Positions 54,801 through 64,000 of a DNA stretch of 64,000 bases are shown here, one piece after another. Below the pieces are notes generated by a model. The model did no database searches, was not told the origin of the DNA, and worked only from the letters and a program-made list of their open reading frames with translations. Source of the DNA: Agrypnia vestita (Eukaryota > Arthropoda > Insecta > Trichoptera > Phryganeidae); the NCBI GenBank assembly GCA_016648135.1, contig JADDOH010002334.1, positions 248,001 through 312,000 of the forward strand. The letters are read 5' to 3'. Both the position numbers and the translations under genes were made by a program. How positions within the stretch are numbered: the stretch's first letter is position 1; every line of letters starts with the position of its first letter.

Positions 54801-55898
54801 AACTACTCAAATCTAACAGTTCTTTTCTAGTGCAGGAACATTGTTCAAGCATATTCAGATTACGTGCTCCAATCGTGGCAACAATTTATTTATCATATAA
54901 AAATACGAACAGTGAAAATAATATAAACAACTCGACCCTGTTCGATGCCGACGGCGTGATTCAGTTTGTCAACATTTTCTGACAGGAATCACAAATCGCG
55001 ATATTTTCAGTTACACTTAGTGATTATAACTAAACAGATAACAGCAATTCTTTCGCAACTTATGTTTTTGAGCTCATTATTTGTACGTAATGACTTGTAC
55101 ACTTTTTAATACAAAAAATGTTATGCTTCTTTTGTATTCTGCAAAGGGAAATTTTGTTATTTTAATAAGGATGTCCAATTACATCAAACAGAAGACTAAT
55201 TAGTTAAACCGCCTTTTATCCAGTTGTTTGGAGTTTCTTTATTTTTTGTACAATGCTTCCTCTTTACTCGGTAGACTTTATAAATAATTACTTTACGTTT
55301 TTGAAAAAAACAACGTTAAATCGTGTAAGATTTGTTATTTACGATGAAACATTATTTTATTTTAATAAAAATATAAGTATTTTTTGGAAGGCGAGATCCA
55401 TTACGTTATATTTTTGACAAAAAAGTTTAAATTAAAAAAAAATGATGTTGCGATCAATATAATCAATCACTAGAAGTTTCGTTTTCGTTTAAAGAGTGGG
55501 GTCTTTCAATTTTGTTTCCCGTTCAGTAATTTTGCAAAAAATATAAATTTAGAATAGTGTTATAGCAGTGACTAAACAGTGATAAAAATGTAATTACGAG
55601 TGGTCTTATCATTCTCTTATATGTTTTGATTAAACATTTCTTTCACACAAGTCTGTTCTATACATGGTCAGTGGTAATACCAAACTTGCACGACCATACA
55701 ACTATAACTGGTAACTTGGTGACAGCCGGAAAATAATTTCTATGTAAACAAATCACATAATATATATTATATTTGATTTGTCATTCTTGTGTGCAAATAA
55801 AGTAACAACAATGTTTTGATTACAACAATAAGTTAGACCATGTTGAATTTGTTGCTGTTGCACTAAATGTTGAACATTATTTTTTGTTCACAGTTATT
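51866..55898. other. Long AT-rich stretch, no gene seen
   Basis: No recognised protein or element. It has a GT-rich microsatellite at 53530-53690, an (AT)n tract at 53870-53915 with 'tatatatata', and plain AT-rich sequence elsewhere. The 110-residue frame 54650-54982 (plus) shows no domain and its composition follows the background. Confidence 0.5.
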
Positions 55899-55982
55899 TT
55901 AACCCTTAACTACCCAGTATACTAATATAACTGACCAGTAGTGTCCACAGACTCATCACCGAAATCTAGGGCAAATAACTAG

Positions 55983-56290
55983 CTAACTAACTAACCATTG
56001 TGCTGTTACCCGCGTAGGCAGAGAATAGAACGCTATATTCCTATATCTTGGCACACTACTTTTGCTTCGGCTACATTCATGCATCTTCTCATGCATGCTC
56101 GGTTGTTGAGGCACAGGGCCGTCCTCCAATACTTGTGGTATCTGATCATGCCAGGTCTTTCGCGGACGCCCTCTATTCCTATTACCTTCAACACTTGCCC
56201 TATATATTTTTTTAACCATCTTTTCCTCGCTCATACATTTTACATGACCAAATTATCTCAGTACTCCTTTCTTTATTCTATCTACCAAAT
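55983..56290 (-). pseudogene. LINE 3' tail (RPRKTWHDQ family), copy 3
   Basis: Best preserved copy. Minus strand from 56234: 'MSEEKMVKKIYRASVEGNRN', 'RGRPRKTWHDQIPQVLE', then 'HECSRSKSSV', as found at the end of a common insect LINE ORF2. The tip is 'aactaactaaccattgtgc'. It lies within the piggyBac, so it inserted later. Confidence 0.75.
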
Positions 56291-56649
56291 TAAAAAAAAC
56301 TAAGATAATGTGAATGCAACAGACAGTATTTATTAATTAATATTTAACTTTTAATACATATACCTACTTTCGGTGTTTAACCTTTAGGTTACTTATTTAC
56401 TTGCAAATGTTACAAATACCTTTTTTTCAAAATGTTCTGAACAGACATTTCGGTTACATTTATCACAACAATGTTTAATTTGTTGATATTTTTGAAGGAT
56501 TTGATTTGACCTATCACTCCCTGATTTGATCCTACCACTCCTGCATGTCTGCTAAGTGATAGCTCGTTAGGCCTTTCTTATTTCGTCCCTGTATATAAGG
56601 TGTCACTAATTCAGTTATGATTTTACGTAAATATAGTTTTCTTAGAGTA

Positions 56650-57180
56650 TTTTTTTCCGTTGGTTCCAATCAGGATATATATTTTTCCATAAAATTAACG
56701 AAGCAGTGCCAACAACATCTATAATATTTTGAAAAAATGCAATCGGTCATCTATTTGTTTTACGTCAAACTGAATACTCATGATCCATCTGGTAAAGCGT
56801 ATCTATGCCTCCTTTGGTGGAGTTATAGTAGAAATTTATTTCAGATTTCTTCTTATTGCTCACATATGTTTCTTTTGGATGATGCATCTTAGACAAGAAA
56901 ATGACAGCACGATTATTTTTTGCTACATACGAGACCAATGTCATATTTTTAGAAAAACCAAGACATAAGTTTCAATATCAGGGTTTCTGTTTGTTTGAAA
57001 ATCACGCGGTATACAAAACTTATTTTTCTCATTTTACAACTATTGTGAGACCATTATGTGCCAAAGATTTTGCAACGTCAAGACTGGTGAAACAATTGGC
57101 AAAAGTATCATCTCTGTTACTTCGGAAGTATGTTTCAAGAATGCGAGCACGACTACTTTATGATAAAAGTTTTTAAGTAA
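56650..57180 (-). pseudogene. piggyBac transposase C-terminal half, broken
   Basis: The minus strand reads 'NMTLVSYVAKNNRAVIFLSK', 'MHHPKETYVSNKK', 'INFYYNSTKGGIDTLYQMDH', 'EYSV*RKTNR*PIAFFQNII' and 'DVVGTASLILW'. These are the blocks around the third catalytic region of piggyBac proteins, including YNSTKGGxDTLxQM. There are at least two in-frame stops in the last blocks (one is probably a Trp codon changed to TGA). Upstream, 'ARILETYFRSNRDD' and 'DVAKSLAHNGLTIV' extend the similarity with further stops. The N-terminal half and Cys-rich tail are not found. The protein excises and inserts at TTAA. Confidence 0.8.
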
Positions 57181-57849
57181 TGATTGATACAAAATATGAG
57201 TAAAGGGACTAGAATTGAAACACAAATAAAAGAATGGTAGTTATTATTGCCTACCCGATACGACATGACTGTAAGTTAATGTAAATAAATAATCTCCCTT
57301 CATATTTGAATCAAACAAAAGGTCATTGTGTCTATTGGACTTGTGGGTTCTTCTTCCTCTTAAAATTAAGCAATCCGCCCTTAAAGAGCGATTTGTGCCA
57401 TTTTGCAAGTTACTGAGGTATATGAGTCATATGAGGTACTGCTAAGAAAGGGTATAATTAATTATATATTTATGTCATTTACTAATAAGAATTTTGATAT
57501 TATCAGATTAGCTGAGTTTATAGCAAGAAGATGACAAATATTAGTTGGAAGTTGAAATTTAGCCACGATCAGCTCATTGTAAAAGATATTAGAGTTCCGC
57601 AATGGGCAGGAAAAAAATATGTGATCAAGAGTCTAACTTGTGCGTTGATGAGTTACTATTTTAGTTTATTAGCAATAAATATTATAATATATATGATAGA
57701 AATATTTTCATTGCAAGTTTAGATTCGTAAAACACTGGTGATAGATTAGATGAAAGGTGGATTAAAAAAAAAATACTTTGGATTTATAAAGATAAGAATG
57801 CAAGTATGTGTCCGTGAGATACGTGTGGGCTGTTAAGGGTTAATACTGC

Positions 57850-57975
57850 AACAGGCGACAACGCTCAATAAAAGTAGCGAAACACATCACTTAAACACCC
57901 AGGTTTGTGAAAAATACATAAATTTATTCTAACCGGGAATCAAACCCAGAACCTCTGGTATCAGAATCCACTTTT
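57850..57975 (-). mobile_element. tRNA-derived SINE remnant
   Basis: Minus strand B box: 'ggttctgggtttgattcccgg' shortened to GGTTTGATTCC-like at about 57935-57955. The body 'acacccaggtttg' corresponds to 'acacccaggcttgagtaaa' of 60568. It starts 7 bases outside the piggyBac. Confidence 0.5.
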
Positions 57976-58149
57976 ATGTCCACTTTATTAGATGAAGCTT
58001 TTGAATTTTTTTACTTACACCAAATAAATATCGCCATTTTATGCTTTTACTCATGGTGTAGAAAATGTATGCATCAGCGAGTACACATTAAAAATTTCTT
58101 ACGAAAAGTGGATATTTTAGTATTCAATTCATAACTAATTACACTAAAA

Positions 58150-58315
58150 AGTAACTACCTAACCTACCATCATGCTTTTTCCCCACAAAAGGAGAAAGAG
58201 AGGATATAGTGCCACATTTTTATATCCCAAAACATAGCTGTCGCTTTTTGTACATCCACAAACTTCTCATGCAAGCTCATCGATTGTCGAGGCTTCTTGG
58301 AGGATCAATTTCCTT
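58150..58315 (-). pseudogene. LINE 3' tail (RPRKTWHDQ family), copy 4
   Basis: 'acctaccatcatgc', 'ggagaaagagaggat', 'cttctcatgcaagctc' and 'gattgtcgaggcttc' match the 3' tips at 55990-56110 and 63765-63890. Only the last 160 bases are present. Nothing is recognised between 58316 and 58918. Confidence 0.55.
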
Positions 58316-58918
58316 AAATGAAATTCTTAAAATTAATTGACCTTCATAATGTACATAAAGTCACTGAACACTAACATTAGCCGGAAAGCTATTCCGTAAT
58401 TTGCAATTCCCACATACTAGAATATTTCACATATCTCTGATTCACTTTATAGTAGTGGTTTCTATGGCTAATCGTATTATACACTATACATAATTTGCTT
58501 GTCAATTCATTGGCATCCGCTTCATTCGCTGGTTTTTATGACATCGCCAGCTCTCAAAATTAAGCAAAATTACTGTTTTGGTATAATGTTGCATATTCCA
58601 GTTCTTTCTCAAACTTTCTAGATTGTTCGAAAGATTTTGATTATGAGCATTCTTAGAATCTTGTGATAATATAATGTTGCTGGTCAAACCTTGTCCTCCG
58701 CGGATGACCTTCGGCTGATTATGTAACACTATATTTTTACCTGATTTATTAAAAGTGCATAAATGCATCACACTGTAGCAGATGCGCAAATGTCACGCCT
58801 GTTTGCGAATGTTAAATTCAGTGTAGAACACTGTGATAATTCGAACAAAGGGTGAAATGTTAAATATAGTGTTATTAATTAATTATTAATTAGGTGTTTC
58901 AATTCTGTAAAGGTTATA

Positions 58919-59337
58919 CAGGGTGTACCAGAGCTAGCAGCAGAAACTTGGCCGGTAGATTCCTGACTATGTTATGAATCTAAAATTTTCAAGCAACCAT
59001 GACCTAATATCAATAGTTGTGGAGATATGCAGTATCAAAGTTTGCATTTTTTTTTCAATATTTCTGACTTATTTTTTGCAAAAAGTTGAACCATCATTAC
59101 AGTAACTTATATCGATTATGAAAAATTTATTTGCTTCAATACAACTTATGTAAAATGATAAAAACCTTGTAAAAAAACTTTTTTTCAATTTTTGTGAGGC
59201 TTATATCATTTTATTAGACTTGTATTAAATGGAATAAACTTTTAATAATCGACATAAGTTAATGTAATGATAGTTCAACTTTTTACAAAAAATAAGTCAG
59301 AAATATTGGAAAAAAAATGCAAACTTTGATACTACAT
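58919..59337. mobile_element. Palindromic MITE-like element, subfamily A, truncated
   Basis: Starts CAGGGTGTACCAGAGC after TA (58917-58918) and follows the 863 copy through the inner palindrome to 'caaactttgatactacata'. It then stops abruptly at about 59338, losing the right 110 bases. Confidence 0.75.
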
Positions 59338-60567
59338 ATTTATCAACAAAGAAGTCTTCTGTGTGAGTGTGAAGAAATCGTCCGAAATGCTGATGGTGCA
59401 ATGACCAGCCATATGCGCTGTGCTGCTCGTGCCCCGATTCGCTTATGTGGCACTCCTTGCCACTGTGTGTGTGTGGCCTAGATTGGTGGTTTTCTGCATT
59501 GTAGTATGAATTCCACAGGTATAATAAATGTACATAATTAAAAATATTATATAACATTTCCAAACCATTATACTTCATTGAAACGCAAATTTGAATGGGG
59601 TTACTTAGCTACCCCACTCCGGCCCCCCATACTATTTTTGGTATTCTGGTACCCGAAGGTTTATTTGGCTTAAAGTAGAAAAACCTAAGCATTTTTGATA
59701 CTCCCTTCTGAATTCCTCGAGTCTAGTCCGGACTGTTTTTATTTCATAGGCGTCAAAAAACTTGTAGATCGTTGGCAAGAAATTTTAAATAATAAATGAG
59801 AATATATTTTAGACTAATTTGCTGTTATTTATTTTGTTGTGTCATCTTGTACTCTTCATTATAAAAAAAAACTGACAGAATTTATATAAGTACCCAATAT
59901 TTATTTAATTGGTTACTGCAAGATACCGATCACATAAATTGCTGAAAGCCGTCGAAACCCGAGTCTGAAAGATGACGAAAATAGTCAACGCGATGAGAAT
60001 ACTAGTTAGAGTATTTAGTAATTGTCTTCACGTCCATTTCCCGAGTAGAAACCTCATACCGTAAGGTTAAATGTGGGGCTGCCAAAGACAGGCTAAATCC
60101 AGGATATACGGGCACTATCGGTAAGACAATGGACCCTAGATAACAGCAAAACGGAGGTATAGACAGAGTAGGGGTTGACATACGTCATATATGGGACCTG
60201 AAGATGCTAAGTATGATTATGGTGATGGTAATGATTGTGACTGTAAATTAATTGGCGATTAATTAATAAGTTTTTAATAAATTGTTACATGGGCAAAGTC
60301 ACTTAATTACTCGTCTATAAATTATTTATTTTCGCTTGGTAACACTTTCGAGGAATTTCTGTTCAAACACCGTCTTCCTTCCTTCCTTGGTTTCAATCCA
60401 TCTAATTTCAATCAAGCATATCTCATTCTCCATTTCACTCGGTCTCCGGCGATCATCTTTAGCTCTGTGTAGGAGGCACAATTCTTATCCTGGTACAAAT
60501 ACCGTATGTTTTTTTATTTTTTTATTTTACGCTTCAACAACCTAATATGCCCAATTACAGAAGCGAA
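59338..60567. other. Non-coding stretch
   Basis: No gene is recognised. 59338-59520 is GC-richer and shares 'ctagattggtggtt' with 49.39 kb. Confidence 0.4.
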
Positions 60568-60691
60568 AAACGTCACAAAACACCCAGGCTTGAGTAAATC
60601 ACACAGATTGATTCTGACTTTACCGGGAATCGAACCCGGAACCCTCGATGTGAGAAGCCAGAGTCGTGCCCTCTACGCTACGAAGGCCGCC
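60568..60691 (-). mobile_element. tRNA-derived SINE, best preserved copy
   Basis: Minus strand: A box in 'ttcgtagcgtagagggcacg', B box in 'gggttccgggttcgattccc' at about 60623-60645, then the body 'aatctgtgtgatttactcaa' and 'gcctgggtgttttgtgacg'. The head resembles a tRNA but lacks a closing acceptor stem. Confidence 0.7.
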
Positions 60692-60704
60692 TATGTATGT
60701 TAGT

Positions 60705-61045
60705 ATTTCGCGTTATTAATCTGCGTGTCATAAGCGCGTTAGTAACACTGATCGCCACTGCTTGTCCCTAATCTCACACTGTTAGAAACGTCACAACTAT
60801 GGCCGCGACACGGCTTCGCTTTTATAGTAAAAATGTTGAATTTCCGAACATTCCAGACATTTGTAGTTTGTTCACGTCGTTTCCTAATTGTTCTAGACGT
60901 TCCTCAAATGTTGTAGCTAATTACAGAGTGTTGTAGTGTATTCCAGAAGGTAGTGAACGTCCTAAATGTTTCGATAGTTTTATTGCATAGTGACATTACG
61001 AAGGATTCCAATCGTGCGTAAATTTCTCCGAATTCTATTATAACG
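60705..61045 (-). promoter_or_regulatory. Promoter-like repeat with heat-shock elements, copy 2 (reverse)
   Basis: On the minus strand it follows 19774-20115 in order: 'atttacgc', 'gtcactatg.aa.aaaact', the GAA/TTC cluster, TATAAAAG (60826-60819) in place of TATTTAAAG, 'gtgacgtttct', and 'gtggcgatc.gtgttac'. GAAtgTTC at 60853-60846 and TTCtgGAA near 60950 keep correct spacing; others are off by one base. The 3' part is missing. Confidence 0.5.
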
Positions 61046-61492
61046 TTTATAGTATGCGCGTACTTGAAGCACATTACAGATTTATTATTTTGCAGCGGTA
61101 CACAATCAGTTCGTTGAAATATGTTGCATTTTACTAGTATTGCTCCTAATTAAATTCACATAAAAGATAATAAAAGAAAATGAAATATTCCTATCACATC
61201 AATTTTCATTTCATTCTGATTTTAATGTACCTACCATAGTGTTCTGTCAGATAAATATTTAATGTTGTTTTACTTTCAAAATGTATGACTGCGTGCGTCT
61301 ATTATTCAGGTATCTCGATTATCATTACGCTTTTACTATTATCATAGGGTCAGTCCATAAGGTTGTGCCCATTTGAATCACGCGCATGTTTTGCTACAGC
61401 TCATTTCGTTGAACATCCAACATGTAAACCTGTTTCGATTTGTGCACTCAAGTGGTAAGTTTATCAGTGGTTTTTGTAAAGACAGGATGTAA
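61046..61492. other. Non-coding stretch
   Basis: No gene is recognised. 'gtcagtccataaggttgtgc' near 61348 has the look of a mariner-type terminus, but I found no partner. Confidence 0.35.
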
Positions 61493-62025
61493 AAAACTAA
61501 CCCATAAAAACCAAGTTTTTATTATACTCCATTTCTTTTTAAAATATAACAACAATTAAAGCCGAATTAAAACATATAACATAACACTAAACTTGCAGTA
61601 ATTTAATATATTTCTAAAATGTCAGATGTTTTGAGCTTTGATAAGACACTTCATGCTTTGAAGATTAAATTCTAAAAACATTTGTCAGTCAATTTAGATT
61701 TTCGACATTCGTAGTGATGTACCTATTATGTATACCGACGGAGTAATTGAAAATATTCCGCGACGTTATCGGGCCGCCGTTGGTAGTAATCAATTCAATT
61801 TGTAAAAACTATTAAAAATTTGAAAAATCCAAAATAATACTATAATTATTTTTTTTTTTTAACGAAAATTTGATAGATCTTCTTGATCGTCGCGATGAGT
61901 CCGCTTGCAAAGCTTTAGCTCGATTGGATCACGGGAAAAGGGTCAAAAATCGATCCAAAGTTTTTTCGACGGCAAGCCGGCAGGCAAGCAAGCAGACGCC
62001 ACGAGTTAATATAAAGGGAGTAAAA
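61493..62025 (-). repeat. Dispersed repeat, copy 2 (partner at 34645-35090)
   Basis: The reverse complement matches copy 1 at both ends; the centre is diverged and longer. It ends 'acgagttaatataaaggg'. Confidence 0.6.
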
Positions 62026-62642
62026 AGAGACCTATGAAAATAAATATTCATGCAAAATTCAACCGGCATATTCTTTATTTCTATTTAAACGATGAAAGTG
62101 CATCTTCCGTAACAGAAAATATCAACAATTTTCAATGTGAGAATGCTCCGAACAATAATCTTGAGCGCCGATCAAGAGGCGCCGGTCCTTCAAATTTGAC
62201 AACGACCTGTGACAAAGTCTTGCGGATTCAAAATCGGAACTAAGAGTGGATCGTACTACAGGAAGACTCCATTGTTACTTCACTTCGCTGTTAGAACCGA
62301 ATTCAACGATTAATGCAACTGTCTATTGTATGTGTAAATTTTGATAATATATACTTTTACTAGTATAGTGTATATTTTTTTAAATTTTTTAATTTGTTTA
62401 TTTATTGTTTATTTACATTTGTTAATACAAGTTACTAATAACTGCCACACTAAGTAAACACCTGTTCTGTGGCAGTTATTCTCATATGATATTTATTTAA
62501 TATCAACAAATGACAATTAAAGAAAGTTTAAGCATAAGAATGAAACTAGATCAATAATAATAAAGTAAATCGTAGGAATACCTAAATATAAAAGGAAAGA
62601 AAATATACATATAAAAAATATACAAAGATCAACTTTCGATAA
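62026..62642. other. Non-coding stretch
   Basis: A 69-residue frame (62034-62243 plus) has no recognised domain. A short inverted 'gtggcagttat'/'aactgccac' pair lies at 62.44-62.48 kb. Confidence 0.35.
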
Positions 62643-63145
62643 TCAATATATATAAAAAAAGAAACCCGTGTTCCCCTACCCGCCAAGTTTTCTCCAAAAC
62701 CTTGTTACACCCACCGGTGGTTATGGTGGTGGATAGCCCTTGGTGTCACATCGAAAATATGCGAGTTTGGTGGGGGTGGCTGTGCATAGGTGAGAGTGGG
62801 TGACGAAAATGTGCTTTCTAGCACATTGTTTTATTATGGGAAGGCCGCAAATGCTTCAGATTGTTTCAAAATAGGCGCGCTGACTGTGTCGGTGAGTCTA
62901 GAAGGTTCCGGAAAAACCTTCTCTAGGAGTTCTGGAAGGAGAAGGTTCTAGAAAATTTCCGAAAGTTCTATAAGGTTCTAAACTGAGTGGCGGAATGTAT
63001 CGGTGTGTCTAGAAGGTTCCTGTACATTCGATAAATTTCTTGAAAGTACTGGAAGGAGAATGTTCTAGAAGGTTTGCGAAAACTCTATGACGATCCAAAC
63101 AGTGTACTAAAAATCTACGCGGGGAAGCCGCGCGGGCACAGCTAG
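62643..63145 (+). mobile_element. Non-autonomous Helitron carrying heat-shock elements, 503 bp
   Basis: Starts TCAATATATATAAAA, ends CTAG (63142-63145). A perfect CGCGG/CCGCG hairpin at 63118-63132 lies 9 bases before the end. It sits between A (62642) and T (63146). This is full Helitron end architecture. The second half contains two diverged tandem units (about 62890-63000 and 63000-63110) dense in GAA/TTC. No coding capacity. Confidence 0.85.
62898..63072 (+). promoter_or_regulatory. Heat-shock-element array in the Helitron
   Basis: Three perfect three-unit elements: GAAGGTTCCGGAA (62901-62913), GAAGGTTCTAGAA (62941-62953), GAATGTTCTAGAA (63058-63070). Two-unit sites lie at 62930-62937, 62961-62968, 63012-63019 and 63037-63044. 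This is the binding consensus of the heat-shock transcription factor. No TATA box or ORF was identified next to it. Confidence 0.7.
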
Positions 63146-63239
63146 TGGATATATAAACTCATAAAAAAAACTATTAAAAAACTCAAAAAAATACGTACGC
63201 TATTTCATGTTTGCACTATCGAAATTTACCACTTAGTGA

Positions 63240-63360
63240 CCGCGATTAGTGAATATCAAATGGTATTGTTCCACCACGATAATGCTAGACCACATGTAGC
63301 AAAAAAAAAGCAATACAAAAAATTAGAGACTTAAAGCTGGAGACGGCCTCATAATATCGA
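63240..63360 (+). pseudogene. mariner transposase fragment, second catalytic Asp
   Basis: 'YQMVLFHHDNARPHVAKKK', then, after a one-base slip in an A run, 'IQKIRDLKLETAS'. HHDNARPH is the signature around the second Asp of mariner transposases. Nothing else of the protein is readable and no termini were found. It lies close to the Helitron's right end. Confidence 0.75.
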
Positions 63361-63619
63361 AAATTAATTTTCTACATTTATTGTACAAATGGAATTAAAA
63401 AATTCCAATGCCAACTAATCGTTCATAATGAAGGAAAATTTATTTTTCTCTCATTACTTTGATATTTTCAAATTTTCGAAAATATGTAGGATTTTGTGGA
63501 CTGGCTGATCTCTTCCGGTAACGCTCGATACATTTTTCAAGGCTTAGCTTTAAAGTTAAATTTTAATCAATATAGTTAACAGTCAATGACCGTGTAAAAT
63601 AAATAACTAACTAACTAAA

Positions 63620-63755
63620 AATGTCCTTAGGTTTTCACGGCCGTTCGGTTCATTAGCCCTGATGATGTACCCTGCAATGGGATCCGAAACGTTGGCCAGA
63701 GAGGTCACATATACACGGCAGAATATCCCAGAAAACTATACACAGAAAAAACTTA
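63620..63755 (+). repeat. PLE terminal-repeat relic
   Basis: 'ccttaggttttcacggcc', module 9, 'ttggccagagaggtcac' and 'cccagaaaactatacacag'. Matches 5757-5885 (reverse) and 49005-49095. No coding piece is attached. Confidence 0.55.
63659..63690 (+). ncRNA. Hammerhead-like hairpin module 9
   Basis: CTGATGA, T, imperfect stem around CCC/GGG, GAAAC. Intact version of the core that is mutated in module 3. Confidence 0.35.
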
Positions 63756-63756
63756 C

Positions 63757-64000
63757 TAACTAATTACCACGCTGTTTCTCCGCAGATGTAGACAGAGAAG
63801 GAAGAACGCCATATTCTTCTATCTTTGCATACCACTTTTGATTCACCTACACTCACTCATCTTCTTATACATGTTCACGGTTGTTGAGGCTTTTCACAGG
63901 GTCATTCTTCGATAGTTGTAGTATCTGATCGTGCCAGGCCTTTCGCGGACGCTCTCTATTCCTGTAGCCTTCAACACTCGCCCCGTATATTTTCTTAACC
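63757..64000 (-). pseudogene. LINE 3' tail (RPRKTWHDQ family), copy 5, cut by window end
   Basis: Minus strand from the edge: 'VKKIYGASVEGYRNRERPRK', 'AWHDQILQL', then a shift and 'VVCKDRRIWRSS'. The tip is 'acttactaactaattacc'. It continues beyond 64000. Confidence 0.7.

Larger units (their letters stand above)
55903..57839 (-). mobile_element. piggyBac-type element with nested LINE, 1937 bp
   Basis: CCCTTAACTACCCA at the left and TGGGCTGTTAAGGG (imperfect inverse) at the right, each flanked by TTAA (55899-55902 and 57840-57843). These are the piggyBac target and CCC/GGG tips. A broken piggyBac transposase lies inside on the minus strand, and a LINE tail occupies 55983-56290. Confidence 0.85.

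Noticed and set aside
54650..54982. 110-residue ORF as a gene
   Set aside because: AT-biased composition equals the background; no domain, conserved motif or splice context seen.
61348..61375. mariner terminus paired with the transposase scrap at 63.3 kb
   Set aside because: I found no inverted partner near 63.3-63.6 kb, so linking them would be a guess.

Overview
This window looks like nuclear DNA of an insect. It is strongly AT-rich by eye (roughly two thirds A+T, estimated, not counted). It has no operons, ribosomal RNA genes or dense coding. It is filled with decayed copies of element types typical of insect genomes: mariner, piggyBac, a hAT-like DNA transposon, Helitrons, non-LTR retrotransposons (LINEs), Penelope-like elements (PLEs), tRNA-derived SINEs and palindromic MITE-like elements. 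I could not fix the insect order. The stretch is best read as intergenic or deep intronic sequence. The one fair host-gene candidate is a CpG-rich first coding exon on the minus strand (8794-8941) that ends exactly at a GTGAGT splice donor. Weaker exon-like islands lie near 245, 10.99, 22.57 and 31.0 kb.

Layout. 0.86-1.39 kb: palindromic MITE. 3.3-6.5 kb: PLE debris, namely an inverted pair of terminal repeats and a GIY-YIG endonuclease frame. 7.5-8.7 kb: a foldback element, then a LINE 3' end. 8.8-9.2 kb: the candidate exon and a minisatellite. 11.8-12.5 kb: a foldback and a tandem repeat. 13.7-15.3 kb: two LINE remnants, one with an open reverse transcriptase frame and an intact YADD. 16.3-18.9 kb: two more palindromic MITEs and a LINE tail. 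19.8-20.2 kb: a promoter-like repeat with heat-shock-element motifs. 22-25 kb: PLE and LINE remnants. 25.7-32.2 kb: LINE tails, a MADF-like frame cut by a LINE, and a TTAA-flanked element. 33.3-37.9 kb: SINEs, a paired repeat, a satellite, and a mariner with a LINE nested in it. 39.4-43.1 kb: LINE fragments. 44.93-47.73 kb: a complete hAT-like transposon with a perfect 8-bp target duplication and a mutated transposase. 48.6-51.9 kb: PLE pieces and a Helitron. 55.90-57.84 kb: a TTAA-flanked piggyBac with a LINE nested in it. 58-64 kb: MITE, SINEs, a second promoter-like repeat in reverse, a Helitron carrying heat-shock elements, a mariner scrap, a PLE end and a LINE tail that runs off the window.

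Two signals stand out. First, a hairpin module, CTGAnGA-N-stem-loop-GAAAC, occurs at nine places in at least five unrelated-looking backgrounds. Its stem sequence changes but stays paired, and most copies lie beside PLE coding debris. It resembles a minimal hammerhead ribozyme with one extra base before stem II. Second, heat-shock-element arrays occur in two different repeat families: a 503-bp Helitron with three perfect GAAnnTTCnnGAA sites, and a TATA-containing repeat present in at least three copies. Both could move stress-responsive promoters around this genome.
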